Assembly: GCA_028698765.1 (NCBI GenBank)
Contig: JAQVVW010000100.1
Coordinates: 1 to 6,089, forward strand
Reading direction: 5' to 3'
Origin: Methanoculleus sp.
GTDB taxonomy: Archaea; Halobacteriota; Methanomicrobia; Methanomicrobiales; Methanoculleaceae
DNA: 6,089 nucleotides
Position 1 is the stretch's first letter; every line of letters begins with the position of its first letter. Positions 1-5,274 of the stretch are shown in pieces. Made by a program: the position numbers and the translations under genes. The notes under the pieces were generated by a model. It was given only the letters and a program-made list of their open reading frames with translations. It made no database searches and was not told where the DNA came from.

Positions 1-485
1 TGCGGCTCATCTACGACGTCGCGCACAACGTCGCGAAGTTCGAGCGCCACGACGTCGGCGGGGTCTCGACGGAGGTCTGCGTCCATCGCAAAGGCGCGAC
101 GCGGGCGTTCGGCCCGGGCGTCCCCGGTATCCCCCGCGAGTATGCCGCGGTCGGGCAGCCGGTGATCATCCCGGGGAGCATGGGGACGTCATCCTACCTT
201 CTCCACGGCACGACGGCCGCGATGGAGAAGACGTGGGGGAGCACCTGCCACGGCGCGGGGAGGGTGCTCAGCCGGTCGAAGGCCAAGAAAGAGATCCGCG
301 GCAAGGAACTCCGTGAACGCCTCGCAGGAGCCGGCATCCTGGTGCGCGCACACAGCGACTCCGTCCTTGCCGAAGAGGCCCCTGATGTCTACAAGCCGAG
401 CGGGGAGGTTGTCCGCGTCGTGCACGAAGCGGGCCTCTCGGATATCGTCGCCCGGCTCGACCCGCTCGGGGTGATCAAGGGGTGA
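1..485 (+). CDS. rtcB: RNA-splicing ligase RtcB, C-terminal part (5' end outside window)
   Basis: RtcB is a GTP- and Mn-dependent ligase that joins 2',3'-cyclic phosphate and 5'-OH RNA ends; in archaea it seals tRNA exon halves in the cytoplasm. The window holds the last 160 residues of a protein usually about 480 long, read from base 3. Seen in order: YDVAHN near the start (its His matches a known metal ligand), HRKGATRAF at fragment residues 28-36, GSMGT at 58-62, CHGAGR at 82-87 with the His that takes up GMP in the family, and EEAPDVYKP at 124-132. The end, PLGVIKG, is the usual RtcB C-terminus, so the gene is intact at its 3' end. The TGA stop (483-485) overlaps the GTG of the next gene as GTGA, implying translational coupling. 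The ATG at 180 and those near it are internal residues, not starts. No archease gene is visible beside it. Confidence 0.96.
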   Translation, partial: RLIYDVAHNVAKFERHDVGGVSTEVCVHRKGATRAFGPGVPGIPREYAAVGQPVIIPGSMGTSSYLLHGTTAAMEKTWGSTCHGAGRVLSRSKAKKEIRGKELRERLAGAGILVRAHSDSVLAEEAPDVYKPSGEVVRVVHEAGLSDIVARLDPLGVIKG

Positions 486-1060
486 CCGGCAGGACGGGGC
501 TGCTCTGGGACACCTCCCTGATGTTTTCGCGGCTCATCGAGGACTGCGGCGCCGCTTGCGAATCGGTCAACCCGAACATGTTCGCCTCTCCCTTCTGGCG
601 CGGGAGGTTTGGTGCGCTCATTGTACCGACGGGGTTTGCGAACCCGGCCTACTCGAACCTTCTCCCCGCTCTCCGGGCGGCAGAGGGCCGTATCCGGCGG
701 TTCGTCGAGAACGGCGGGAGGCTGCTGGTCTTCGGCGCGGGATGCTCGCGCACGGACGCCTACGACTGGCTCCCGTTCCCGGTGACCTACTCGTTTGCCT
801 ATGGGCCGCGTGCCGTCCGGTTTGCCGGAGAGGGACCCTTCAACTCCCTTTTTTCGGGGTACGACCTCGACGCCGTCGAGTGCGACGGCTCGTTCCCGTC
901 ACACGGCGGCGAGACGCTTGCCGCCACCCCCGATGGCGAACCGCTCCTCGTCGGGAAGCCGCTCGGCGACGGAATGATCCTGGTCACCAGCATCCATGAG
1001 TACCCGTCGCGCGAATTCCTGAAGGAATTCTCCTGCGGAGATAGGGAAACATTATTTTAG
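482..1060 (+). CDS. Class I glutamine amidotransferase-like protein of unknown role, resembles biotin-ligase N-terminal (BPL_N) domain
   Basis: A 192-residue protein starting at GTG 482, which overlaps the rtcB stop as GTGA; no better start is visible. I do not recognise a named function. The layout suggests a class I GATase-like alpha/beta domain: a first strand and helix ([18 protein letters not shown], residues 6-23), a second strand ending [20 protein letters not shown] (45-64), then a helix and strand with [18 protein letters not shown] (71-88), and near the end [14 protein letters not shown] (162-175). This order resembles the BPL_N domain at the front of eukaryotic biotin ligases (vPGG..lpY, FV..GG...G.CAG, GkG...l...HpE). 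The nucleophile position is uncertain: aligned on FCAG, the Cys becomes Gly85, though Cys88 is close; His172 and Glu173 could stand for the His/Glu pair. It may be a non-catalytic member. No signal peptide or membrane segment is seen. Coupling to rtcB argues for shared transcription; closeness to birA may be chance. Confidence 0.8.
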   Translation: MTGRTGLLWDTSLMFSRLIEDCGAACESVNPNMFASPFWRGRFGALIVPTGFANPAYSNLLPALRAAEGRIRRFVENGGRLLVFGAGCSRTDAYDWLPFPVTYSFAYGPRAVRFAGEGPFNSLFSGYDLDAVECDGSFPSHGGETLAATPDGEPLLVGKPLGDGMILVTSIHEYPSREFLKEFSCGDRETLF

Positions 1061-1062
1061 AT
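1046..1062 (+). promoter_or_regulatory. Possible TATA-type promoter before the DUF2111-like gene
   Basis: An AT-rich stretch (aaacattattttagat) stands out in GC-rich DNA at the very end of the upstream gene. It could serve as an archaeal TATA box for the gene at 1071. A transcript start about 25 bases downstream of the core would fall at about 1080, next to the ATG at 1071 and the second in-frame ATG at 1080, so the message might be almost leaderless. No clear ribosome binding site lies just before 1071, which fits. The reading rests on base composition and spacing only. Confidence 0.35.
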
Positions 1063-1070
1063 AAAACCTG

Positions 1071-1514
1071 ATGAACAGTATGGATACGGCCATGAATCAA
1101 TACATCGTCTCTGCGTCTTCGAGCGCGCGCGATCTCATCCCGATCGTGGTATGTATTCACGATCTGCTCGGTCGGCTGCCCGTTACGGCACGATCCCGCG
1201 AACACCCCGGGGTCAGGGTCGAGGGCGGAGAGGTGATCGATGAGGCCTATACCGGCCCGATCCTCGAGGAAGTTCTGGCGGAGAACGCCACATTGAGGGT
1301 CAGGCCACCGAGCGGCCCGTACAAAGGCATCCCGGTGGTGGTGGCGCCGGTAAGGGACGAAGAGGGCAGCGCAATCTGCGCAATCGGCATCGTCGATCAG
1401 ACCGGCATCTTTGATCTGGCGGGCTTCATGGAGCAGAGCACGGTGATCCGGAGGCAGGTCTGCGGTGAGGACCCGTGTCCGCTCCCGACCGAGTCGCCTG
1501 CAGCGAAAAGGTAA
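1071..1514 (+). CDS. Small PAS/GAF-like sensor protein, DUF2111-like
   Basis: A 147-residue soluble protein that I take, from memory of the family, to be of the DUF2111 type found in methanogenic archaea; function unknown. Residues 18-40 form a probable helix (SARDLIPIVVCIHDLLGRLPVTA). A strand-rich core follows: GVRVEGGEVID (47-57), YTGPILEEVL (60-69), IPVVVAPVRDEEGSAICAIGIVDQTGIFDLAGF (87-119). The pattern of a strand, an acidic turn (RDEEGS), then a strand ending IGIVDQT looks like the last strands of PAS/GAF-type ligand-sensing folds. No DNA-binding, kinase or membrane segment is present, so it would act as a lone sensor or a partner protein. ATGs at 1080 and 1092 are alternative starts. 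The tail has CGEDPC (131-136), a CX4C pair that could bind metal or be chance. The TAA stop shares one base with an ATG of the birA frame (TAATG), so the two genes are probably cotranscribed. Confidence 0.72.
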   Translation: MNSMDTAMNQYIVSASSSARDLIPIVVCIHDLLGRLPVTARSREHPGVRVEGGEVIDEAYTGPILEEVLAENATLRVRPPSGPYKGIPVVVAPVRDEEGSAICAIGIVDQTGIFDLAGFMEQSTVIRRQVCGEDPCPLPTESPAAKR

Positions 1515-1519
1515 TGGAC

Positions 1520-2500
1520 ATGAAGGATACGGCAATCAACGTCTTGAAGATTCTCGAAGAATCGCCCGGCCCGCTATCGGGGGAACGGATCGCAGAGCAA
1601 CTGGGAATCACCCGATCGGCTGTCTGGAAGCAGATACGCGAACTCCGCAGGCTGGGGTATGGGATATCGTCGTCCCGGGCGGAAGGCTACCGCCTTGAGG
1701 AGAAGAGCGACCGGCTCCTTCCCTACGAGATCAACAAGAAGCTGCGCACCCGGGTCATCGGACGGCAGATCCGTCATTTCGATAGCACCGCCTCTACGGG
1801 CTGGATTGCGAAGAAACTTGCCGCCGAGACCGATCCTGAAAAACTCCACGGCATGGTGATCATCGCCGAGGAGCAGACCGGCGGGGTAGGAAGGCTCGGA
1901 CGCGCCTGGGTCTCGCCTGCCGGCGGCATCTGGCTCACCATTCTCCTGAAACCGAAGATCCCGCTCGACCACCTCTTCATGATCACCATGGCCGGATCGG
2001 TCGCGATTGCCCGCGCCATCCGCAAGGAGTACGGCATCGGTGCGCTCATCAAGTGGCCCAACGACATCTTCATCGGGGACAAGAAGGTCGGCGGTCTGCT
2101 CCTGGAACTTGCTGCCGAGGCGGATACCGTGCACTACGCCCTACTCGGGATCGGGATCGACGCGAACATATCGCTCACCGAACTCTCGTCTCCCCTGAAG
2201 GATATCCTGACCTCGCTCGAGGCGGTGGTCGGCCACGAGGTCGACCGCGTGGCGCTGCTTGCCCGGGTTCTCCGGGAGTTCGAACTGCGCTATCAGCAGC
2301 TCGAGGACGGCGAATACGACTCTATCATCCGCGAGTGGAAGAGTCTCTCCATGACGATCGACCAACGGGTGGTCATCAAGACGATCAACAAGACCTTCGC
2401 GGGAGAGGCGATCGATATCGACGCCCACGGCGCCCTGCTCATCCGGAAGGACAACGGAAAGGTTGAGCGGGTCATCGCCGGGGACTGTTTCCAGTTCTAA
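1520..2500 (+). CDS. birA: Bifunctional biotin-[acetyl-CoA/pyruvate carboxylase] ligase and biotin repressor BirA
   Basis: Activates biotin with ATP to biotinyl-AMP and attaches it to a lysine of the biotin carrier domain, here presumably PycB; the N-terminal domain should bind DNA as a biotin-operon repressor. Of 326 residues, 1-60 form the winged helix (SGERIAEQLGITRSAVWKQIRELRRLGY, 20-47). The ligase core has FDST (87-90), the nucleotide/biotin loop GGVGRLGRAW (121-130), KWPND (178-182) with the conserved Lys, KVGGLLLE (189-196), and GIGIDAN (210-216), where the family more often has Asn-Val-Asn. Residues 280-326 fit the BPL C-terminal beta domain. The frame is open from GTG 1475, but AGGT at 1509-1512 is well spaced (7 bases) for ATG 1520, and the resulting N-terminus MKD matches E. 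coli BirA; ATG 1514 is the alternative. It follows the DUF2111-like gene without a gap. A BirA-type operator lies 192 bases past its stop. Confidence 0.96.
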   Translation: MKDTAINVLKILEESPGPLSGERIAEQLGITRSAVWKQIRELRRLGYGISSSRAEGYRLEEKSDRLLPYEINKKLRTRVIGRQIRHFDSTASTGWIAKKLAAETDPEKLHGMVIIAEEQTGGVGRLGRAWVSPAGGIWLTILLKPKIPLDHLFMITMAGSVAIARAIRKEYGIGALIKWPNDIFIGDKKVGGLLLELAAEADTVHYALLGIGIDANISLTELSSPLKDILTSLEAVVGHEVDRVALLARVLREFELRYQQLEDGEYDSIIREWKSLSMTIDQRVVIKTINKTFAGEAIDIDAHGALLIRKDNGKVERVIAGDCFQF

Positions 2501-2512
2501 CCACCCATACAC

Positions 2513-2517
2513 TTTTT
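2513..2517 (+). terminator. Oligo-T tract after birA, possible archaeal terminator
   Basis: Five T residues (actttttagg) occur 13 bases past the birA stop. Archaeal RNA polymerase can stop at such tracts without a hairpin. At five T it is near the lower limit, so partial read-through into bioY is possible. Confidence 0.4.
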
Positions 2518-2530
2518 AGGTCATCGGGCT

Positions 2531-2550
2531 CCGGGGGAGGCTTCCCCCGG
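2531..2550. repeat. GC-rich hairpin after birA
   Basis: CCGGGGGA and TCCCCCGG form a perfect 8-bp stem with a 4-base loop (ggct). No T-run follows (taacgg), so it is not a classic intrinsic terminator. It lies 14 bases past the oligo-T tract and could protect a 3' end or do nothing. Confidence 0.6.
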
Positions 2551-2620
2551 TAACGGAACTGCCCCGGGAGTCTTTCTCGAATACAGTCTCCAGGGTCATC
2601 CGTCCACCTTACTACCCTCT

Positions 2621-2674
2621 CCCGGCGTTCTCCGGAGGCTATGCGATAGGAGTCGCCGGGGTTACCCGGCGTTC
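2621..2674. repeat. Repeat pair able to form competing hairpins between birA and bioY
   Basis: The 10-mer cccggcgttc occurs twice (2621-2630 and 2665-2674). Between the copies, cgccggg (2654-2660) can pair with either one: a 7-bp stem with a 4-base loop using the right copy (2654-2671), or a 7-bp stem with a 26-base loop using the left copy. An 8-bp palindrome, ctccggag, lies at 2630-2637. If this stretch is transcribed it has two exclusive folds. The bioY promoter proposed here lies downstream, so only read-through from birA or an unseen upstream promoter would produce such an RNA. Confidence 0.5.
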
Positions 2675-2687
2675 GCGCATCAACAGA

Positions 2688-2696
2688 CATTTATGT
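2688..2696 (+). promoter_or_regulatory. Probable TATA box for the bioY operon
   Basis: The stretch catttatgt is the best TATA-like element at a workable distance: a start about 26 bases past its centre falls at about 2719, just before the ATG at 2723, giving a nearly leaderless message. It overlaps the left half of the BirA-type operator, so bound BirA should block TBP. A second AT-rich element (aaaataaa, 2706-2713) lies in the operator spacer but would place the transcript start after the ATG. Confidence 0.45.
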
Positions 2697-2724
2697 CAAC
2701 CACCCAAAATAAACTGGTTGACAT
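2693..2724. promoter_or_regulatory. BirA-type operator at the bioY start
   Basis: ATGTCAACC (2693-2701) and GGTTGACAT (2716-2724) form a perfect 9-bp inverted repeat with a 14-base spacer. The known BirA signal in bacteria and archaea is TTGT-AACC, a spacer of about 14-16 bases, then GGTT-ACAA; the arm identity, order and spacing fit, with outer bases AT in place of TT. Its place, directly at the first gene of a biotin importer and just after a birA that carries a DNA-binding domain, is the expected one. It covers the likely TATA box, the transcript start and the start codon, so repression by blocking initiation is the natural reading. Confidence 0.85.
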
Positions 2725-3223
2725 GATTCGCCGGGCCAAGATTCTCGCCTACAGCGGTACCTTCATCGCGCTGATCGCCGCCGGGAGCTGGATATCCATA
2801 CCGCTCCCTCCGGTTCCGCTCACGCTTCAGACCCTTTTCGTCCTGTTATCCGGGATCGTCATGAAGCGCTACGCGGTGATCCCCGTCGCTCTTTACGTCC
2901 TCCTCGGGGCGGCGGGCCTCCCGGTCTACCACAACGGCACGGCGGGCCTCGGGGTGCTTCTCGGCCCCACAGGCGGGTTCCTGGTCGGCTTCATCCCCGC
3001 CGCCCTCGTCGCCGGGCTCGCCTACGAACACGAGTCGCCGAAATGGCGTATAGGAGGCCTTATCGCAGCCTGTGCAATCTACCTCTCGGCCGGCGCCGTA
3101 TGGCTTTCATATTCGGCCTCGCTCTCGCTCTACCAGGCTATCCTGCTCGCCGTCGCCCCGTTTATCATCGGCGATGCCGTAAAGGTCGCGGCCGCCTACG
3201 CCATAGGAAAACGGGTGACATGA
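2723..3223 (+). CDS. bioY: Biotin-specific S component of ECF transporter, BioY
   Basis: Integral membrane substrate-binding subunit that captures biotin and is driven by the ECF module encoded next. It has 166 residues, normal for the family, with about six membrane helices. Family hallmarks: SWISIPLPPVPLTLQTLFVLLSG (22-44), GAAGLPVYHNGTAGLGVLLGPTGGFLVGF (62-90) and FIIGDAVKVAAA (147-158), whose Asp151 and Lys154 match the conserved acidic/basic pair near the biotin site. The frame also has an ATG at 2693, adding MSTTQNKLVD; I prefer 2723 because the ten extra codons lie wholly inside the operator palindrome and the TATA-like box at 2690 would then be too close. Neither ATG has a strong ribosome binding site, which suits a leaderless message. 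The stop overlaps the next ATG as ATGA. It is probably repressed by BirA through the operator at its start. Confidence 0.95.
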   Translation: MIRRAKILAYSGTFIALIAAGSWISIPLPPVPLTLQTLFVLLSGIVMKRYAVIPVALYVLLGAAGLPVYHNGTAGLGVLLGPTGGFLVGFIPAALVAGLAYEHESPKWRIGGLIAACAIYLSAGAVWLSYSASLSLYQAILLAVAPFIIGDAVKVAAAYAIGKRVT

Positions 3224-3891
3224 TCCAGATCACCAATCTCCGCCACCGGCTGCTCGACGTCCACGACCTCGCGGTGGACGCGCGTCATATCGCCATCATC
3301 GGGCCGAACGGGAGCGGCAAGACGACGCTTCTTTCGGTCTGCTCCGGTATCGAGGAGCCCGAAGCGGGGACAGTCCGGCTCCTCGGCCGTCCCCCGTCCG
3401 CCATGAAGGTCGGCTGGGTGGGGGAGTTCCCCGACCGGACGCTCCTCTTCTCCCGGGTTTACGACGAGATCGCGTCGACACCCCGGTTCCGCCACCACCC
3501 CTGCCCCGAGACGGACGGGATGGTCCGGGCGGCCGCGGAGGTGGTCGGCATCCCGCACCTCCTCGGCAAAAAGGTCGCAGATCTCTCCGGGGGGGAGAAG
3601 GCACTCGTCGCGCTGGCCGCCGCCTGTGCAGGCGACCCCGAGGTGCTCGTCCTGGACGAGGCCGACTCGCACCTGGACGGCGTGACGGCGGAGCGCGTCC
3701 GGCGCGTGGTGCAGGAGAGCGCCGCGGCCCATGTGCTCTGGTGCACGCAGTCGATGGACACCGCGGCCACCGCGGACTACGTCCTCTTCATGGAGAACGG
3801 CCGCGTCCGGCACCACGGCACGCCGGAGGAGGCCTTCTCCGCGCTTGAGGAGACGTGCTTTTACCCCACGATCTGGAGGGTCTGCCGGTGA
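3220..3891 (+). CDS. ecfA1: ECF transporter ATPase subunit, first copy (diverged Q-loop and H-switch)
   Basis: Cytoplasmic ABC ATPase (223 residues) that should pair with the next gene product to power biotin uptake. Walker A is GPNGSGKTT (28-36), signature LSGGE (122-126), Walker B VLVLDE (142-147) with catalytic Glu147 present, and D-loop SHLD (150-153). Two usual residues are replaced: the Q-loop, normally Q-N-P-D, reads VGEFPD with Glu69 in place of Gln, and the H-switch, normally T-H-D, reads CTQSMD with Gln177 in place of His. Its own nucleotide site therefore looks weakened, while the signature it lends to its partner is near normal. The start is ATG 3220, overlapping the bioY stop (ATGA); the frame is open upstream to 3043, but that part is out-of-frame bioY sequence and has no ABC features. 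Assignment to biotin comes from the neighbouring bioY. CbiO-type metal-uptake ATPases are related, but no Co/Ni genes are present. Confidence 0.93.
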   Translation: MIQITNLRHRLLDVHDLAVDARHIAIIGPNGSGKTTLLSVCSGIEEPEAGTVRLLGRPPSAMKVGWVGEFPDRTLLFSRVYDEIASTPRFRHHPCPETDGMVRAAAEVVGIPHLLGKKVADLSGGEKALVALAAACAGDPEVLVLDEADSHLDGVTAERVRRVVQESAAAHVLWCTQSMDTAATADYVLFMENGRVRHHGTPEEAFSALEETCFYPTIWRVCR

Positions 3892-4586
3892 GGGTCGCAC
3901 TTCTCGATCTCGTCTTTTCGCGGGGCTCGTTCGCCCTCCGGGGCAGCGGCACGTTCGACGAGGGCGTGCACCTGGTCAGCGGGCCGGTGGGAAGCGGGAA
4001 GTCGACGCTTGCTCTTCTGCTTGCCGGCCTGCTCCGGCCCGGGAGCGGGGCCGTCCGGCGGCACGACGTTCTGTCGACGCAACTTTTGCTGCAGTTCCCC
4101 GAGCACCACGTCACCTCCCCGACGGTTGCCGGGGAGGCCGCTTCCTGGGGGCTTGTGCCGGAGGACGCGCTCGCGCTGGCGGAGTTGTCGGGGCGCGCGG
4201 ACGACGACCCGTTCCACCTCTCCCGCGGCGAACTCAAACGGCTGACCCTTGCCTGCGCGCTCCTGAACGATCCGGATCTGCTGCTGCTGGACGAACCGTT
4301 CAGTTCTCTCGACTGCACCGCGAAGAAGAAGGCCTGTGGGATGCTCGAAGAGCGGGATTCCGGCATCACGATCGTCTTCTCGCACGAGCGCGCGGTTCTT
4401 CCCCGGGTGGACACGATCTGGGAGATGGAGGAAGGCGTTCTTGTGGCCCGCGGCAGCGTGCCCGACGCGATCCCCTCCTGGCGGCACGCTCCGCCGTATC
4501 TTCGGTATGCTCTGGAACAGGGCGCCCGCCCTATGAACATCAGGCTCTCCGACGCCCGGGAGGCGCTATGCAGGATCCGCGGCTGA
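3888..4586 (+). CDS. ecfA2: ECF transporter ATPase subunit, second copy (diverged signature motif)
   Basis: Second ABC ATPase (232 residues), presumed partner of the preceding one in an EcfA-EcfA' heterodimer at the inner face of the membrane. Walker A GPVGSGKST (32-40), Q-loop QFPEHH (69-74) with Gln69, Walker B LLLLDE (131-136) with Glu136, D-loop SSLD (139-142) and H-switch FSHERA (164-169) with His166 are all present. The signature is altered to LSRGE (111-115), Arg replacing the first Gly of LSGGQ. The start is GTG 3888, overlapping the previous stop (GTGA) and preceded at 7 bases by a strong GGAGGG (3875-3880); the open frame back to GTG 3855 adds a segment that is only out-of-frame sequence of the previous gene. 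Its 3' end overlaps ecfT by 19 bases. Identity with the partner looks low, so a recent tandem copy is unlikely. Confidence 0.93.
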   Translation: MRVALLDLVFSRGSFALRGSGTFDEGVHLVSGPVGSGKSTLALLLAGLLRPGSGAVRRHDVLSTQLLLQFPEHHVTSPTVAGEAASWGLVPEDALALAELSGRADDDPFHLSRGELKRLTLACALLNDPDLLLLDEPFSSLDCTAKKKACGMLEERDSGITIVFSHERAVLPRVDTIWEMEEGVLVARGSVPDAIPSWRHAPPYLRYALEQGARPMNIRLSDAREALCRIRG

Positions 4587-5221
4587 GGCTTCTTTCCGTC
4601 GCCGTCCTCTCGCTCGCAGCGTTCGCGAGCACCGCGGGAGCCGCCGCCGCACTCGTCTGGTGGCTGCTTTTTACACCACGCACAAAATCACTCCCCCGCC
4701 CGGGGGTGCTGCTCCCGCTCGTTGCGATAGTTGCCGCAACGGCACTCGTCTCGGCGTGGGGCGGCGGTGCAGGGCTCTCCTACTTCTTTCGGATGACCGT
4801 GATCCTCCTCCTCGCCGCGTGGGCGTATGCCGGGACGGAGGATGGTGAGGTGCTCACCGTAGCGGTCTGGGCGCTCGGGAACCGGGTGGGGTTCGAGGTC
4901 GGGCTCATCGCTGAGATGGGGATTGGCGGCCTCTCCGTGATCCGCCGGGAGGTCGAGCAGGTGCGGGTGGCGATGGCGCTGAAGGGTATCCGGCCGGGTC
5001 TCCGCTCGATCGTGCCGCTCGCCGTCACTCTCATCGTCATGGAGATCCGGCGGGCCGACGAGACCGCGCGGTTGCTTGTGGTACGGGGATACACGACCGG
5101 GGGAAAGATATGTCCCCGGTTCAGGACGGATCCTCTGGACGTTCCCGCTGGAATGGCGGCCATAATACCCGCCATTTTATCAGCTCTACCTCTTAGTGAC
5201 GTTTTTATATTAGTAGGATGA
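4568..5221 (+). CDS. ecfT: ECF transporter transmembrane subunit EcfT (CbiQ/BioN family)
   Basis: Membrane scaffold linking BioY to the two ATPases; 217 residues, on the short side for the family. Hydrophobic segments lie at about 8-36, 47-64, 72-88 and 195-215, with a further weak one at 146-160. A long charged cytoplasmic region between about 122 and 188 holds the coupling helices. The family's two Ala-Arg-Gly-type coupling motifs are recognisable but altered: AMALKG (135-140), with Lys for Arg, and VVRGYT (171-176), with Val for Ala. The start is ATG 4568, with GGGAGG (4558-4563) four bases before it; the frame is open far upstream to 3731, but that sequence is Arg- and Pro-rich out-of-frame translation of the ATPases. 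It is the last gene of the bioY operon. Its end carries the promoter of pycB. Role in biotin uptake is inferred from context. Confidence 0.88.
   Translation: MQDPRLRLLSVAVLSLAAFASTAGAAAALVWWLLFTPRTKSLPRPGVLLPLVAIVAATALVSAWGGGAGLSYFFRMTVILLLAAWAYAGTEDGEVLTVAVWALGNRVGFEVGLIAEMGIGGLSVIRREVEQVRVAMALKGIRPGLRSIVPLAVTLIVMEIRRADETARLLVVRGYTTGGKICPRFRTDPLDVPAGMAAIIPAILSALPLSDVFILVG
5152..5178. repeat. Inverted repeat with T-run in the 3' end of ecfT, upstream of the pycB promoter
   Basis: AATGGCGG (5152-5159) and CCGCCATT (5169-5176) form a perfect 8-bp stem with a 9-base loop, followed by two more T to make a four-T run. It lies inside the last codons of ecfT, about 25 bases before the pycB TATA box. 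It could be an operator, a weak terminator for the importer operon, or a by-product of the Ala-Ala-Ile-Ile-Pro-Ala coding sequence. Confidence 0.45.
5202..5212 (+). promoter_or_regulatory. TATA box of the pycB promoter
   Basis: The stretch tttttatatta in the last codons of ecfT is close to the methanogen TATA consensus (TTTATATA) and is the strongest such element in the window. A start about 25 bases downstream falls at about 5232, leaving a leader of roughly 40 bases before the ATG at 5275. The T5 within it could also help end transcripts from the importer operon. No BirA-type palindrome is seen near it. Confidence 0.65.
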
Positions 5222-5274
5222 ATTTTTGAGAGGCTTTATTGATATCTTCTCAGCCCTTCGAGGTGTACAAATCG

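Noticed and set aside
1475..1519. GTG 1475 as the birA start.
   Set aside because: The added residues are out-of-frame sequence of the upstream gene and no ribosome binding site precedes it; 1520 has a well-spaced AGGT and matches the E. coli BirA N-terminus.
2499..2507. aaccaccca after birA is repeated at 2698-2706 in the operator, suggesting a second site.
   Set aside because: Only a short direct repeat; no matching opposite arm lies at 14-16 bases.
2472..2690. 72-residue minus-strand frame in the birA-bioY gap.
   Set aside because: Rich in Arg and Pro, starts near the bioY promoter, has no ribosome binding site or family look, and covers the hairpins.
2501..2692. A tRNA or box C/D RNA in the gap.
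   Set aside because: No T-loop sequence, cloverleaf or C/D box pair could be found by eye.
3043..3219. N-terminal extension of the first ATPase within bioY.
   Set aside because: It overlaps bioY in another frame and has no ABC features; ATG 3220 with the ATGA overlap is the normal start.
3196..4540. Several long minus-strand frames opposite the ATPase genes (up to about 250 residues).
   Set aside because: They are low-complexity Arg/Ser/Pro/Gly-rich mirror frames of GC-rich genes with no recognisable motifs.
3731..4567. Long open frame continuous with ecfT, which would make a 496-residue protein.
   Set aside because: This part is Arg/Pro-rich out-of-frame translation of the two ATPase genes; a good ribosome binding site and the EcfT N-terminus begin at 4568.
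5239..5270. Possible second BirA site before pycB: ggtgtacaa (5262-5270) resembles a right half-site.
   Set aside because: The partner arm at the right distance (ttgatatct) matches at only 4 of 9 positions, and the sequence doubles as the pycB ribosome binding site.
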